Below are positions 1 through 11,129 of a stretch of 64,000 nt of DNA, one piece after another (position 1 is the stretch's first letter; each line of letters opens with the position of its first letter). The translations under genes were made by a program, and so were the position numbers. This DNA is from Aldrovandia affinis. Lineage: Eukaryota > Chordata > Actinopteri > Notacanthiformes > Halosauridae. The stretch is taken from assembly GCA_029706075.1 (NCBI GenBank), contig JAINUG010000174.1, forward strand, positions 1,054,001 through 1,118,000. The letters are read 5' to 3'. The notes under the pieces are model-generated. The model saw only the letters and a list, made by a program, of their open reading frames with translations, was not told the DNA's origin and did no database searches.

Positions 1-270
1 CGCAAGTGATTCCTTGTCCTGACCGATTGGGGAAGGTCGTTCACGTGAGATGAGTCCAGACGTGAGATCACCAGGGCCTGGACTAGGAGTTGAGTGGTCT
101 CTTGGGTGAGGAACGGTCGGATCCTCCGGATGTTGTGGAGGGAGAATCGGCAGGTCCGAGTGATCGCTGCAATATGGCTTGAGAAGTACAGCTGGTTGTC
201 CAGGGTTACCCCAAGACTCCTGGCAGACTGGGACGGAGACACTATGGAGCCTTCCAAGGCGATTGAAGCA
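1..270 (-). mobile_element. L2-like LINE, ORF2 C-terminal fragment (internally deleted)
   Basis: The minus strand reads through a continuous frame that I recognise as the region after the reverse transcriptase domain of fish L2-type LINEs. It contains 'SARSLGVTLDNQL', 'SSHIAAITRTCR', 'NIRRIRPFLTQET' and 'LVQALVISRLD'. After ISRLD the frame jumps directly to 'NDLPQSVRTRNHL', which in related elements lies about 100 residues further on, so a stretch is missing. The fragment runs off the window edge at base 1. It is a dead copy, 5'-truncated as is usual for LINEs. Family assignment is from memory of the motif, not a search. Confidence 0.72.
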
Positions 271-365
271 TCACATTTACATTTTACATTTTAAGCATTT
301 AGCAGACGCTCTTATCCAGAGCGACTTACAATATGTAGCCTACATTAATACAGAATGGACCTAAA
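271..365 (-). mobile_element. L2-like LINE 3' tail
   Basis: The minus strand carries the very common fish LINE/SINE tail 'GTAAGTCGCTCTGGATAAGA' followed by GCGTCTGCTAAATGC and a repeating AAAATGTAAA end. The tail precedes the ORF2 fragment at 1-270 in reading direction, so it belongs to a separate insertion lying head to tail with it. The same tail recurs at about 9640-9695, 27540-27600, 37270-37310 and 59690-59740, and in degenerate form at 24535-24562. Confidence 0.75.
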
Positions 366-1271
366 CCATGCAAGAAAAGGCACCATAAGAGCCGCCAGAA
401 CCCTTCATTTACTCAATTGTTTCCTCTATATTTGGAAGTTACCAGCATATTTTTATCGTAAAGGCATCAACATAATGTACATTTGCGTCAAGCGTATAAA
501 TAGTTAAAGCTGTACCTGTGTTTATAGCTGTAGCCTGTACAAGAAGCAGAAGAGTGGCTATTCCTTTCATTATTCGTTAGTCCTCAAAAGCCAGCGACCC
601 ACCTTATCGTTACCACTTTAATTTTGGGAGTCGAGTTCCTCTTAGAGGAAGAGAACCTGTGCGTATTGTACGGAACAAAACCAGTCGCATCGTCAAACGC
701 ATATATGCAGGTGCACGTAGGTGGTGGTACGTAAAAATACAGCCGCTTTGTCAAACGCATATGCGTTCGTTTTGGCACTAATCATCCCCTATACCTATTT
801 TACCCACAGCGTTTCCATATTGAAAAATTCGGAAAAAATAACCCAATGTTGTTTTTAACCATGACATACATTTAAAAATGTTTGGCAGTCAATGGTGCAT
901 ACGGTAGCCTATGTAAAATAATTAACACGGGATGTATGGATGAAAGTCAACTGAGAATGTAGAAAATGTGAGATTTTCATAAAAGAATGCAGTAATCTAG
1001 CAACCAGTATTGGCAGTCCGCTTCTTTATCAAGGGGTCAACGCAGATATTGACTGAAGCAAGCTTGGGCATCTTCCGTCTACTGGCAGGAACGAATACGA
1101 CTTTTGCTGATTTTTAACGAAGAAATGAATGACATTTCGAACTTTTTCGAGAGATCAATAATAATGTTAAGTCCACGATATGATCTATGATATAGTTCAA
1201 AAACTCGTCAGAAGTGTGTGATACCGGTGCATTGTTCTTGCCATGTATCCCGATGGAGATTCTGCTTAGAG
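366..1271. other. AT-rich non-coding sequence
   Basis: No convincing gene or RNA is visible. A 13-bp direct repeat (GTCAAACGCATAT) occurs near 691 and near 752. The rest looks unique and AT-rich. Confidence 0.5.
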
Positions 1272-1471
1272 CAGGGGTGTCAAACTCATTCCATGGAGGG
1301 CCGAGTGTATGAAGGTTTTTGTTGCAACCAACGCACTACACCAGGGGATTCCACTAATTATCTCCCTTCTTCAACCAAGCAGGGGAACTAATTGAAATCA
1401 CCTGGTGTAGGGTTGGTTGCAACAAAAACCTGCACACACTCGGCCCTCCATGGAATGAGTTTGACACCCTG
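1272..1471. mobile_element. hAT-type palindromic MITE, copy 1
   Basis: Two inverted arms of roughly 85 bp begin and end with CAGGGGTGTCAAAC / GTTTGACACCCTG and include AGGGCCGAGTGT. The arms are separated by only a few tens of bases and there is no coding capacity. The end sequence is typical of hAT-superfamily elements. The expected 8-bp target duplication is not preserved here. A second copy with an intact duplication is at 34270-34474. Confidence 0.8.
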
Positions 1472-1971
1472 ATGTAGCCTATAACCTAACCAAACCTAAA
1501 ATACGGATTTAACATAGAGCTCCAAAGTGCTTGTCAAAAAAGTGACCTGTTGAGGAACAGCATCGAATTGATACATATTATTTCTGTCCCGGTTTTAGAT
1601 TTAGAAAAAATCTGGTAAAAAAGTGATTTTTATTATTCTTTTTATTTTATACAGCCATTAAACGGATAAATAGAGCGATCGCGGGATAGCATTGGAGTTA
1701 AGTGGCTAAGTGAATAAGGGAGAGATATTCAGGAGACAGGCAGACAAGGAGAGGATCAGGGAGAAAATAATACAGTGGTACAGGAGAGAGAGGTAAGGTT
1801 AAGGATAGAGATCGGTAATGTTCTGCATTCATGTTAGGCTATATCTTATAATGGTATCAAATAATATTTGCAGTACTGTAGTAGGGGAAACAAACCCTTT
1901 TGGATTATACGTGTTTCATTTGCATAATTGAAACGCAACAGTCAGGATAGTGGTAATATAGCACCCAGATA
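1472..1971. other. Non-coding, no feature seen
   Basis: AT-rich sequence with purine-rich patches around 1715-1800. Nothing with gene character was found. Confidence 0.4.
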
Positions 1972-3007
1972 CAGGGGGTAGACAAAACAAATGGAAACGC
2001 CAAACAATATATGAATATTTAATAACTAATAAGGAGCTGGGCCACACTTTGCCTTCAGAAAAGTTTCAACCCTTCTTGTAATGCTGTTATACAAGTTCTG
2101 AACTGTTTCTAGTGTGATATTCTTCAAGAAGGAAAGCCTCCAGTTCTTTGAGAGATGAAGGCGATGGAACTCTACTCTGCACTCTATGTTCCAAATCTGG
2201 TGATTGGGAAGACCATGGAAGGTGTTCGACTCCATCCTGGCGTTCGTGAAACCACTCTAGAATCTGTTGTGTGTACGGGGGTGTTATCATCTTCGAATAT
2301 GGAAACATCTTGAGGAAACAATATTTTCACCATAGAGTTTACCTGGTCTCATAAAATGGCTTCCTATTCTTTAGCTGTAATTCTACCATGCAGTGTAATA
2401 ATCAAATCCAATGACTACTACAAGATGGCTGCCCGTATCACAACCACTCCACCGCCATGTTTAACAGTTGGGAACAGGCAATGTGGGTTGAATGCTTTCT
2501 TGTACTTTCACCAAACTTTCCACTGCTCAGAAGTCAAGGTTTTGTGCCCATGGCACCAGGTTATGCATTGTTGCGCCCTGGTAACAAGAGTTTTCCAACT
2601 GGCAGTCCTACCATAACTGTCAGCTTTTTTTGAGGCCGTTGTTTTCTGGGTTTTAGCAACTATCTTGTTAAGTGTCCATCTAACCCTGTTGGTGAGCTTT
2701 GACTTTCAAACAGTGTTCCTTTTCCTTGTTTAGCATATGCCGTCAGATTTTTCAGTACCATTCTGTGACTGATGCACCTGCAATTTTGGCCACCAAGTAT
2801 TTGACCTCTTGCAAAATTTGTTCAATCTTTCATGTTACTTTTGAAACATTTGATTGAAGTGTTGATTTTAAAATGTATTTCATAGCAGAAACATATTAGT
2901 AAATAGTATTCACATTAATATTATATAATACAAAAATGTGTAGACTCCTTAATTTCAAAATAGGATTCCTTTTTCATTTGGGTTTCAATTATTTTGTCTA
3001 CCCCTTG
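1972..3007 (-). mobile_element. Tc1-type transposon, full length but degenerate
   Basis: The element is bounded by terminal inverted repeats, CAGGGGGTAGACAAAAC on the left and its counterpart ending GTCTACCCCTTG on the right, each flanked by the TA dinucleotide that Tc1/mariner elements duplicate on insertion (1970-1971 and 3008-3009). On the minus strand the C-terminal DDE transposase region is readable in pieces: FPYSK, 'EWFHERQDGVEHLPW', 'SQSPDLE', 'SLKELEAFLLEE', 'NLYNSITRRVE' and a terminal GPAPY. Stops and frame breaks are scattered through it, so no active enzyme can be made. Length is about 1036 bp, slightly under an intact Tc1. Related but shorter copies lie at 11130-12231 and 58036-60735. 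Confidence 0.88.
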
Positions 3008-3009
3008 TA

Positions 3010-3795
3010 GATATTCACAAGGTGAAAAGACTTTTGTTTTTTTGTTTTTTAAATGTAACCCACCACCACCCACCAAATGTATACATTTTCTTTCTTCCCT
3101 AAAAAAAGTTCACATCCTCTCCTTCTTCCCACCCACACGCAGTGAGGAAATCCCCTCCTCCCACCCTCTGTATCAGCCACACATCACAGTTTTTTGGGAA
3201 TGTTAGAGATGCTACCAATGTATTTCTTTCTTTCTTTTGGAAATATTATAAATATGTAAATAATATACATTTAACAGACAATGAATTCACTTAATAATAA
3301 ATGCCAATAGGTAACCATTACCAATTGTACTGTATATTGTGATAGAATTATTGTTCTTTATATCAAACCTTTCTGCAGCATTTTCTTATATCTGCGTTTA
3401 TTTTAACTTTGGGATAATTATTTCATGCTCTGTCCGAATTCAGGCAATATTGTGTTTCTGAAAGTTGTTTGTTAGCTTTTATTGCATGTTGCACTCAAAG
3501 CATTATCAAAATAATTGTAGAATTAGACTAAGTAATCCCAAAGCTTTCTCTTAATTGTGTCTCACGTTGTAGCATCTTTCGACAAAGCTCTTTCCACACG
3601 CCACGGTAAAGGATCTAAATGACGATATGATTTAATTGAGTAAAAATCAACTCAATCATTTCAAAGAATAGGGTACACTTTTGACTGCATAGTGCACTAG
3701 CTTTGAACACAAGTTATAAAGCCTTGCAAATAAACTTCAGTTTGGTGGAAAGTTGGTCCTTTTTCATGAACATGAAACTGCCTGATCTGCACAGT
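3010..3795. other. AT-rich DNA downstream of the GPCR
   Basis: The stretch contains poly-T and TAAT-rich sequence. On the minus strand it would hold the 3' UTR of the GPCR. AATAAA-like hexamers are present, but I cannot single out a polyadenylation site. Confidence 0.4.
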
Positions 3796-3953
3796 TCAGA
3801 TTAATGGACATTTACGTCTTCGATATTCCTTGAGTTTGGGAACAGAGAACAGAGAGTTCACAAAGTCAGAAAAGCTGTATATAAATGTAAACAATTTTAT
3901 GATGTCAAGAAAAACAAATTGAGACATTATGCCAATTGATATTGATTATTCAG
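3796..3953 (-). pseudogene. GPCR exon 2 (TM7 and tail) with in-frame TAA
   Basis: After an AG acceptor at 3955-3954 the frame set by the phase-1 donor of exon 1 reads Ala-Glu-stop (TAA at 3948-3946), then runs open for 49 codons to a TGA at 3798-3796. The open part reads 'QFVFLDIIKLFTFIY', 'SFSDFVNSLFSVPKLKEY' and RRRKCPLI, a plausible TM7 with VNSLFSV in place of NPxxY, followed by a basic juxtamembrane helix with a cysteine. From the TM6 proline to the TM7 asparagine is 33 residues, against 34-35 in beta-2 adrenergic receptor and rhodopsin, which supports the join. No AG lies between the TAA and TM7 that would avoid the stop. Confidence 0.6.
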
Positions 3954-4847
3954 CTAGTTGATTGCTGATCAAGGAAAGTAAGTAGAAACGGGTTGAAATA
4001 GTCATCGTAGGGTTAAAGGTAAGGTTTGTGCCTCTGTTTCCAGTTCACCAGCTGCCACACATATATATATATGCATACAATATAAGAGGGGAAACGAGAA
4101 ATGGGCAAGACAGAAAAGCAAGCTATTACCAGGAATGTGTGCCATCACAGTGATCAGGGAAATCACACCGAATATCTTAGCCAGTCTTTTGTTGGCAGCC
4201 TGGCTCCTGTTCATCTCCTTGGCGCTCCTGAATATAGTGTGCAGGATGTGGACGTAGAAGTACAGGTTCAGGGGCAGGAAGACCACAATCTTCACCAACA
4301 TCAGGATTTGCATGGCCTTGTCGTTGATGAAGGAGAAGCAGGTGTGGTTGACCTCGTCCAGGTGGTCCACGCCGCTGCCCAGGAGACGCTGGCCCAGCTC
4401 CTTCATCAGCACGGGGACGAAGGGGAAGAGGAGCTGGAGGGCCAGGAAGGCCTTGCGGTCCACCGCGCGGCTCCACCCGCACACGATGGTGAGGTAGATG
4501 GAGAAGGAGATGAAGGCGGTGTAGTGGAAGGAGGCCGAGCTGGTCACGTGCTTCACGCTCACCATGACCTCGCACAGGGTGTGGCCCAGTGCCCAGCGCC
4601 CGTGGGCCCTCCAGTGCATGGTCAGGGGCCACAGCGCGAGGTTGACGATGTTGCCCGTGGCGCTGCCCAGGATGAACGTGGCCACGTTCTTCTTTATCCT
4701 GCTCCTCCCGCCCAGGATGCAGGAGGCCAGGGCGGCGAGGACGAAGACGTTCAGAGCCAGGCCGGGCACCAGCAGCAGGACCTTGGAGAAGGTGCACATG
4801 TTCAGGTAGACGGTGACGTCGCAGAAAGACGACAGGCTCCGGTTCAT
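3796..4847 (-). CDS. Divergent rhodopsin-class GPCR, two exons, possible pseudogene
   Basis: Model: exon 1 4847-4130, intron 4129-3954, exon 2 3953-3796. The first ATG in the open frame gives MNRSLSSF; the frame is open further upstream but has no ATG there. Exon 1 encodes 239 residues with six hydrophobic segments. GPCR landmarks are N33 in TM1, W73-P74 in TM2, C92 at the top of TM3 paired with C170 in the second extracellular loop (NHTC), P192 with 'LPLNLYFY' in TM5, and P239 in TM6. N2 and N167 are potential N-glycosylation sites. The TM2 LAxxD, TM3 DRY and TM6 CWxP signatures are not conserved (GSATGN, GWSR, MAHIP). This suggests a membrane receptor with atypical G-protein coupling or relaxed constraint. 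Exon 2 supplies TM7 and a basic tail, but a TAA is its second complete codon. I do not recognise the subfamily. The exon is strongly GC-rich compared with its AT-rich flanks. Confidence 0.75.
3954..4129 (-). other. Predicted 176-bp GPCR intron
   Basis: It starts GTAATAG at 4129 and ends CAACTAG at 3954, with a short (TA)n run at about 4062-4075. The reading frame of exon 1 stays open across most of it to a stop at 4002. Unspliced translation would give a six-helix protein with no TM7, which is why splicing is preferred. Confidence 0.55.
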
Positions 4848-6415
4848 GACCGCAGGAGACGACGCTGCCTCACAGACGGGAGAGAGAGTATAGGGGATAA
4901 GGACGAGGCAGGGCAGGGCAAAGGAACAGCCAGGAGCTAGCGCTGACAATTAGGCAGACGTGGCTTGGCGCCCGATGAGCCCCCATTCAACAATGACGAC
5001 GCAGGGATTACGGTGGGCTAACCGGCTGGGCCGGAGTGAGACGTTTTCTCAGCAGGTTTAAAGACAGTGACACCGCTTCCATCCAGAAGGTTCTTAGATG
5101 CACAGCCAGAACAGCGCGGTTCCTCCATGAGCTCACCCGGAGTGCTGGGTCTGGTGTTTTTCTCACCTTTTCAACTCATTGCGACAGAAGGATTTTTCAT
5201 CAGCCTATCCCAGTGGAACCAATTACGACAGTCTCGGGTCATAATCCTCTCGTTCTTATCTGGGATTTTACCATGATCACACTGCTATAAGGATGATCCT
5301 TTGGTCTGGTGGGTACTTAATTGATGAAGCTTATCTTTTTCATATTCGCACTTAATTAAGTTTTCAGCTAATTTATGTTTTTTTTCTCGTTTCGTATATT
5401 TTAAGAGTAAAACGTATTAACCGTATTTGAACGAATTATTGGTTTTACAGATCAGTTCCCTTCATGTTAACCTTACAATTACAGTTCCTTCTACGTGGAA
5501 TATGTAGCAGATAGAAAAATGTGAAAAATTGATCATTACCAACTTCCATTGGTTAGAATGGTGTCATACTGCTCCCTGAACATGCACAGCACAGAAACAC
5601 TTTTTATACATGCATCACCAATGTGCTGGGCGATGTGTCATCCCAGCGATTTTACCTTTTGATATTCCGTTTTTTTCTTTTTCCCAAGGCTTGTTGATTC
5701 TACTTTTTCCATCTAATTAATTTGCTTGTTAGTTGCACATCATTAATAACCCAGTTACCCCTTCCAGTGCTGGAGACGGCAAATCTCTCTAATGAGCTTG
5801 AAGGGCTGTTTGTTTACTCCCTGCGTTCGCTGCACCTGAGCAAACGTGGCACGGAAAGGGTCTGGTCGAATCTCTCAACACTCGCCCTTATGAGTGGGCA
5901 GAAATTGTGTGTGTGCATGCGTACGTGCATGTATAATATATATTAGATATCTAATCAAAAACCTTTTCAACATAAAAGTTACAAGTTACTCTCTGAGGCA
6001 TATACTCTCTGTACACACAAAACAAGTACCTATGTTGTAACAAGGCGCAATAGGCACCCCTTTTATTTGAAGAAAACATACTAATAGACAAAGAAATACT
6101 GAAAAATATTGCACACAAATATTATATTGTAAAAATCCAAGATATATACAAATAACAAATTGAAACTGAACAACAAATAAAAATAAATAGCATGCTTCTT
6201 TTAAAAGGAACAAATATAAGGAGATGCTGTCCAAGACAATAAATAAGAACACTGAAACATATTGCACACTAATGTAAAAATTGAAGGTGCACACAAATAA
6301 AACTAAATTGAACACAGCGGAGTTGCACCTTTTCAATACTGCCTCAATGTGGCAGAAAGTTCTTAACAGAATGAGGTGCTATTCTGTATTTCCACATCAC
6401 ACCTGGCCCCTATAT
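4848..6415. other. Region upstream of the GPCR, non-coding
   Basis: On the minus strand, 4848-5300 should contain the promoter or 5' UTR of the GPCR. An alternative is an upstream non-coding exon joined at an acceptor such as TGTGAG near 4872 or TGTCAG near 4945. No clear TATA box was found. The stretch 6060-6320 holds two imperfect copies of a motif ending ATATTGCACAC, possibly 3' untranslated sequence of the hAT relic next to it. Confidence 0.35.
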
Positions 6416-6668
6416 CTAAAACCTGGCCTTCCTAATCTTCCCTGATGCAAAGTCATCAATGACTTCATCATAGGAAATCTGCCCAGCAACCACATGGTTG
6501 ATACTAATAACCGCAAGACCACTGAGGCGATCCTGTGTCATGGTGGACCTCAGGTAGGTTCTTGATGATCTTGAGTTTAGAAAAGCTTCTCTCTGCTCCA
6601 GCTACTGTCACTGGAAGGGTGACAGCAACTTAAGTTTGGGTAGTACATTTCTGAGAGCTCCTCTTCAT
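6416..6668 (-). pseudogene. hAT transposase C-terminal (dimerisation) relic
   Basis: Read on the minus strand, 'VAVTLPVTVAGAERSFSKLK' leads into IIKN. After one extra base it continues YLRSTMTQDRLSG, 'LAVISINHVVAGQISYDE' and VIDDFASGKIRKARF before a stop at 6418-6416. This is the conserved C-terminal dimerisation block of hAT transposases (PVTVA-x-AERSFSKLK ... YLRSTM-x-Q-RL-x-x-LA). The single-base insertion near IIKN and another frame change upstream make it non-functional. It is a source-type element for hAT MITEs such as those at 1272 and 34270, although I cannot show that they are the same family. Confidence 0.8.
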
Positions 6669-8292
6669 GAATAAATGAATAAGTGTTGTCATACTCTTAG
6701 ATGGCAAAAAGACAATTGTCCTTTCACTTTAAGAATTTAAATGAAATGTTTTGGGTGGGCACAATCACCGAAACAAAGTCAACCCTCCCGACCACTTGCC
6801 TTGTCTAGGTTATTACCTAAATAGCCACCTTGTGAATTTAACCTTAACGGGCAAGCACATTACACTAATCCTGACACCTAGATTCTACAACAAATTAGTG
6901 CTTTTGTTGAGATAAATTAAACCGGGCAGACATGGCTAAACCAATGTTAATGTCTAGAAGTAGATCTGAAGAGATGATGTTATTGGTTTAAGTAGATATT
7001 GACCAATGGGGAGAATTAATCATTTGGGGCATGGAGCATTTTTGATGATGTAATCAGGAAGCTGGAAAATTATGAAAGAGAAGTGGAAGATGAAGAAGCG
7101 GAAGAAGAAGAATAAAAGGAAGAAACCCAAGTGGGAGGCCTCGTTGTGAAGTTGTGCCTGTGTTTATATGAGGCCAGTGGGTACAGAAGTTAATGTTTGT
7201 AAGGTTTATAAAGCACCCTGCCATAAAAATTTGGGAGAGAGAGGTATATATGAGGGACAGTGAAGACGATAATCCAGAAAAAGAAAAGGAAAAGTATCAT
7301 ACCCATTGCAACATGTCATGTTGAACAATGTATAAACTTACATGTATATTTACTTGCAATTTTATTAATGTCATTAGTTCTGTCATGCACGTCTATGGGT
7401 TGGCAATATTTGCCTGTTTGTATTTGATGCCATTTAAACATTTTTAATGATACATTTGGATTCGCAATGTAATATTGATTAAACATTACCGATGTTTTAC
7501 AGGGCAATGTGTCCATCAGTCACCTACAACAAGAGGAAATGCATTTAACAAGGGGCAGAATTGTCTTATACAAATTATATATGGGTTAATTCCAAATGAC
7601 TGAAGCTTTTGAATAAAAAGCTAATCTTAATCGCTATGGCCAGACCTGCTCTCGTCTTCCCCCCTGTAATGGTAATTGATGTGCTCTATTAAAAACACAC
7701 CATTACACATTGTTAGATGACTTGAATAACTGCTCCTCATCATTTTACATAAAATCCGCATTCCAGTTAATGTCTGTGGTCCACTTTGGGCCTTTTAAAC
7801 ATCCCAAGCGAGGAGAAAAATATAACGGCAGGCTGATATACCGCCGATGTTCAAATGCTGTTGGAAATGTCAGGCGAGGAGGATATGTCACAGATTTAAA
7901 GACAAAGCCTTTCATGAAACATTGCGTCCTTGGTCTAAATTGTTAATCAGCGCTGAGGGCAAAAAATTAGTTCTCCTTGAGGCGCCCATTATTGGAATAC
8001 TGTGAACATGGTCCACTGAAACGAGAGAGGCACTTTACGGTCAGCTCATATCCTGCCATAAATAATGAAAGATTAAAAGGGAAAAGTTGGAATTCCCATA
8101 TGTGTGAGCCTGTTCTGTGTGAAATAAGGAATTATATGAAAGCATTATACTGTATCTATATTGTGACTATATGTTCTATCTTTCTTTTTTCTATCTATGT
8201 TCTGTTTCATGTCATTTTCATTTGTATGTCTCTGGGGTTGATGCCCCCCAAAGTTGATACACAAAATATCAATAAAAAATATTCTAAAATGG
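6669..8292. other. Non-coding with a polypurine tract
   Basis: The main local feature is an about 60-bp purine-rich tract (GAAGAAG-type) at about 7073-7132. No gene is recognised. The open frames at 7710-7946 and 7977-8297 have no recognisable protein character. Confidence 0.4.
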
Positions 8293-8575
8293 GATGACGG
8301 ATAGCGTAGCGGTCTAACGCACCTGTATCTTGGCTGGTCCGATATAAGTGTGCGCTGCCTGTCAGGGATCCTTGGCCATTAGCCCCAATTGGGGGCGGCA
8401 TTTGGCTGTCCGCCCCAGGGGGAAGGGGGAGGGTGAGCCGGCTCGAGTTTGCTGTGAAGCACATAAGGGAGTCTCCAGAATGTTGGCGGGTGAATTCTGT
8501 CTCGGCGAGCTTGTGTGGGGAGGGCAAATCGAAATAAATAGAGGGTATAATTAGCCTCTAAATTCTGAGAAAAAG
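8293..8575 (+). mobile_element. tRNA-derived SINE, family B, copy 1
   Basis: The head GGATAGCGTAGCGGTCTAAC resembles a tRNA A-box region. The body contains 'TTAGCCCCAATTGGGGGCGG' and CATTTGGCTGTCCGC, and the tail contains 'AGAGGGTATAATTAGCCTC' followed by A-rich sequence. The same body and tail recur at 51873-52230. The tail recurs at 58113-58454, and a weak copy is at 63300-63540. Confidence 0.75.
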
Positions 8576-9119
8576 AGGAAAAAACCTGAAACAAATAAAA
8601 AAATATATTATTCTTTTTTTCTAAAACAAAAAATGAAATAAACATACAAGCAGTAATAAAAGCATTGTAGGAGCATCGCCATGCCATGCAGTAAAAGTGT
8701 GTCTTAAGTTTAGTTCTAAAACTAGTAAAATTCCTAAACGGGTTCAAGTCTTACTGAAGTGGATGGTGCATAATGACCTCACTCTGTATGGATGGTCTAT
8801 TGTCAGGGCACTGGCATTCACTGAGGCAGAGGTTACTGTAAGAGTGTCACTCTTGCCATTGGCACATGTCCCTGGCTGCATTTGCCACATGTCCCTGCTG
8901 TTTATGTGACAGCTATTGATTTTAAGCCCAGGGTTGCCCTAACACTGAATAACATAGCTGTTTTGAAGAGGTATTGTGTGAGACTGCTCTGAACTGAAAA
9001 CGGCAATCTCCTTCAATATCGGAAAAAAAAAAATTCTCTTTGTTTCTTTTTTTAAATATAAATGGAGAAGGTCAGTCTGCAAAAAAGTGGTGTATGCACA
9101 CAGTCTATGCTATTTCACA
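8576..9119. other. Non-coding, no feature seen
   Basis: AT-rich sequence following the SINE tail. It includes a poly-A/poly-T patch near 9025-9055. Confidence 0.35.
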
Positions 9120-9695
9120 GATTTTTATTGTAATTCTGGAAGACACTCATCACACCCTACACCCCAGCCAGACCCCTTCGCTCTGCCTCCTCTGGCAAAC
9201 TGACTGTCCCATCCCTCAAGGCCCCAGGCACCCGCTCCTCATGGTCTCGCCTCTTCTCTGTCCTGACCCCCTCGGTGGTGGAATGATCTTCTGCACTCAG
9301 TCAGGACCCTGGAATCACTGGCAATCTTCCGCAAAAGACTCAAAACCCACCTCTTCAGACTCCATTACCACTGAAATCTGTACATCTAACTAATTGTCAT
9401 CACCATTGCTTACATGTTTAATACTGCTTTTCGTATATTTATCCTTGTTTAAAACTTTCTCAAACAGAAAAAAAAGAAAAAAAGAAGAAGAAAAAAGAAT
9501 ACTAATTGACTAACCTTTTCCTTCCCGGTGTTACAGGTACAGTATGCAGCTGCCAACAACGATGTCTATCGCTGTATTACTGCACTGATCTCTCGCGCGA
9601 ATAATGATTGATCATACCGTGTATTAATGCACATCTTGTAAGTCGCTCTGGATAAGAGCGTCTGCTAAATTCTTAAAATGTAAAATGTAAATGTG
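9120..9695 (+). mobile_element. L2-like LINE, ORF2 end plus 3' UTR
   Basis: Plus-strand frames give 'PGTRSSWSRLFSVLTPS' and 'ESLAIFRKRLKTHLF'-like sequence (through 9320-9380), the typical C-terminus of fish L2 ORF2. The 3' UTR follows and the element ends with 'GTAAGTCGCTCTGGATAAGA' GCGTCTGCTAAAT and AAAATGTAAA repeats near 9695. A purine-rich A/G run interrupts the UTR around 9468-9500. The copy is 5'-truncated and has frame breaks. Confidence 0.78.
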
Positions 9696-10374
9696 TAAGC
9701 GTCCAAAGAAATTGCATATAGCCCACGCAAAGAGGCCATAATCCTGCTGCAATCCTTTCAGCTCGTGGGGGCTTTGATGCTGACTAGAAAGAGGGCGTCG
9801 GAGAAAGGGACCACGACCGGGAACTAAACTGAAACCCACGCCGATGCGCAGGGGCTGGCGCAGCTGAACTCGGCATCTCCAGAACGTCCCTCCAGTCATG
9901 GGCAGATCACGCGCAAAGGAACAACTATTTCCCTGAGCTGGCTGACTGCCAACCCCACACCAAACAGCCTGCTTCCTGAATTCACTGCAGAATTCTTCAA
10001 AATTATTCACTGTACTCAAAAATAAATTGTACTGAACAATGAGTACTGAATGATAAAATAGCCTTAACAGTGGAGTGTATTTATTGGTTTGTGAAAAGGG
10101 TGCTAGGTCCATGGAGTATGCGAAAGGTATCAGAAAAATGAGAGAATAGACGGTTTTGGACCCACGGCTACTAAATGTTATTAAACCAACAAACAATGAT
10201 ATGCTTTGGACACCTAGAACCTTGAACTTTTAAAATATTTTGTTTTCTTCACAAACAGTTTGTTGAGGCAATAGTGATTTTGAACTCAGCAAAATGTTCT
10301 TTTGAATAAAAACTCAAAACATTTGCATTTCATCGTAAATCAAAGTTAAGGACACATATAGACAGATATATAAA
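9696..10374. other. Non-coding, no feature seen
   Basis: The minus strand stays open over 10196-9624, but the product has no recognisable domain and part of it is LINE 3' UTR. Treated as chance. Confidence 0.4.
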
Positions 10375-10600
10375 TATATAGCCTTTATTGATCCCCAAGG
10401 GGGAACTAGTTTGTGTAAAGGTAGCAATATAAATACACTCAAACATAAAAACACATAACATAACACACATTCCTGTCATTGACATGTTAAAACTTGTTAT
10501 TGCTGAGGGCAGGAATGACCTCCTGAATCGCCTGCATAGATTATTGGCATTTTGTATGAGGGAACCATAACCTCTATTAACTTGGTGATTAAAAAGTAAT
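10375..10600 (-). mobile_element. Non-LTR retrotransposon 3' end (Rex1/CR1-like)
   Basis: The plus strand shows 'CCTTTATTGATCCCCAAGGG', the reverse of a common fish LINE 3' terminus. On the minus strand a short ORF end containing RRSFLPSAI precedes it, as in CR1/Rex1-type ORF2 C-termini. Only the last part of the element survives. The clade name is tentative. Confidence 0.6.
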
Positions 10601-11039
10601 TATATTTTAGGAGCGGGTTTTGACATTGTGTAAGTCTAAATGACTGTCAGTATGCCAATTTAAAAAATTGTGATAACACAGGTTTTATTACTGGATTGTT
10701 TTCCCATAGGTTTTTATTTTACACAAGAGTGCAAATGGCTGAACATTTTCAGTTGAACATATTTAGAGAGTCTGTCTCCCCCTAGTGGCCATTATAAAAA
10801 TAGGGACATTATGGAGAATTTTTAATTTTTTTCAACTGGTATACCCACGGAGACTGTTGAATCATATTTTTAATTTCTGGAAAGCTCAGAGGTCCTCAAG
10901 GCATGAAATCCAGGCTTAAGTCACAAAGAAAAAGGATATCTAAAATATACTAGTTAAATCCTTAAAAAACATAGTAGCAGGCTATACACAATTGAAATTT
11001 AATATAATATATACAGCGGATTCCAGGCTAGATGTAGTA
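10601..11039. other. Non-coding, no feature seen
   Basis: AT-rich. It contains the short motif CTCCCCCTAGTGGCC near 10777, a type seen in several fish repeats, but no boundaries can be drawn. Confidence 0.35.
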
Positions 11040-11129
11040 CTAGATACTCTTTAGATTAGGACATGATGAGCCTAGATGGGCCGAACGGCCCGTTCTCATC
11101 ATTATGTATTCTTATGTTCTTATGTTCTT
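11040..11129 (+). mobile_element. SINE/LINE tail with CTTATGTT repeats
   Basis: The stretch GATGGGCCGAACGGCCCGTT followed by CTCATCATTATG and tandem TTCTTATG units matches a tail that is widespread in fish SINEs and LINEs. The head is not recognisable. It directly abuts the truncated Tc1 that follows. Confidence 0.55.

Noticed and set aside
4101..4940. Long open frame (279 codons) on the plus strand, and another on the minus strand at 4177-4797
   Set aside because: They are other-frame readings of the GC-rich GPCR exon. The products are low-complexity and have no membrane or domain pattern.
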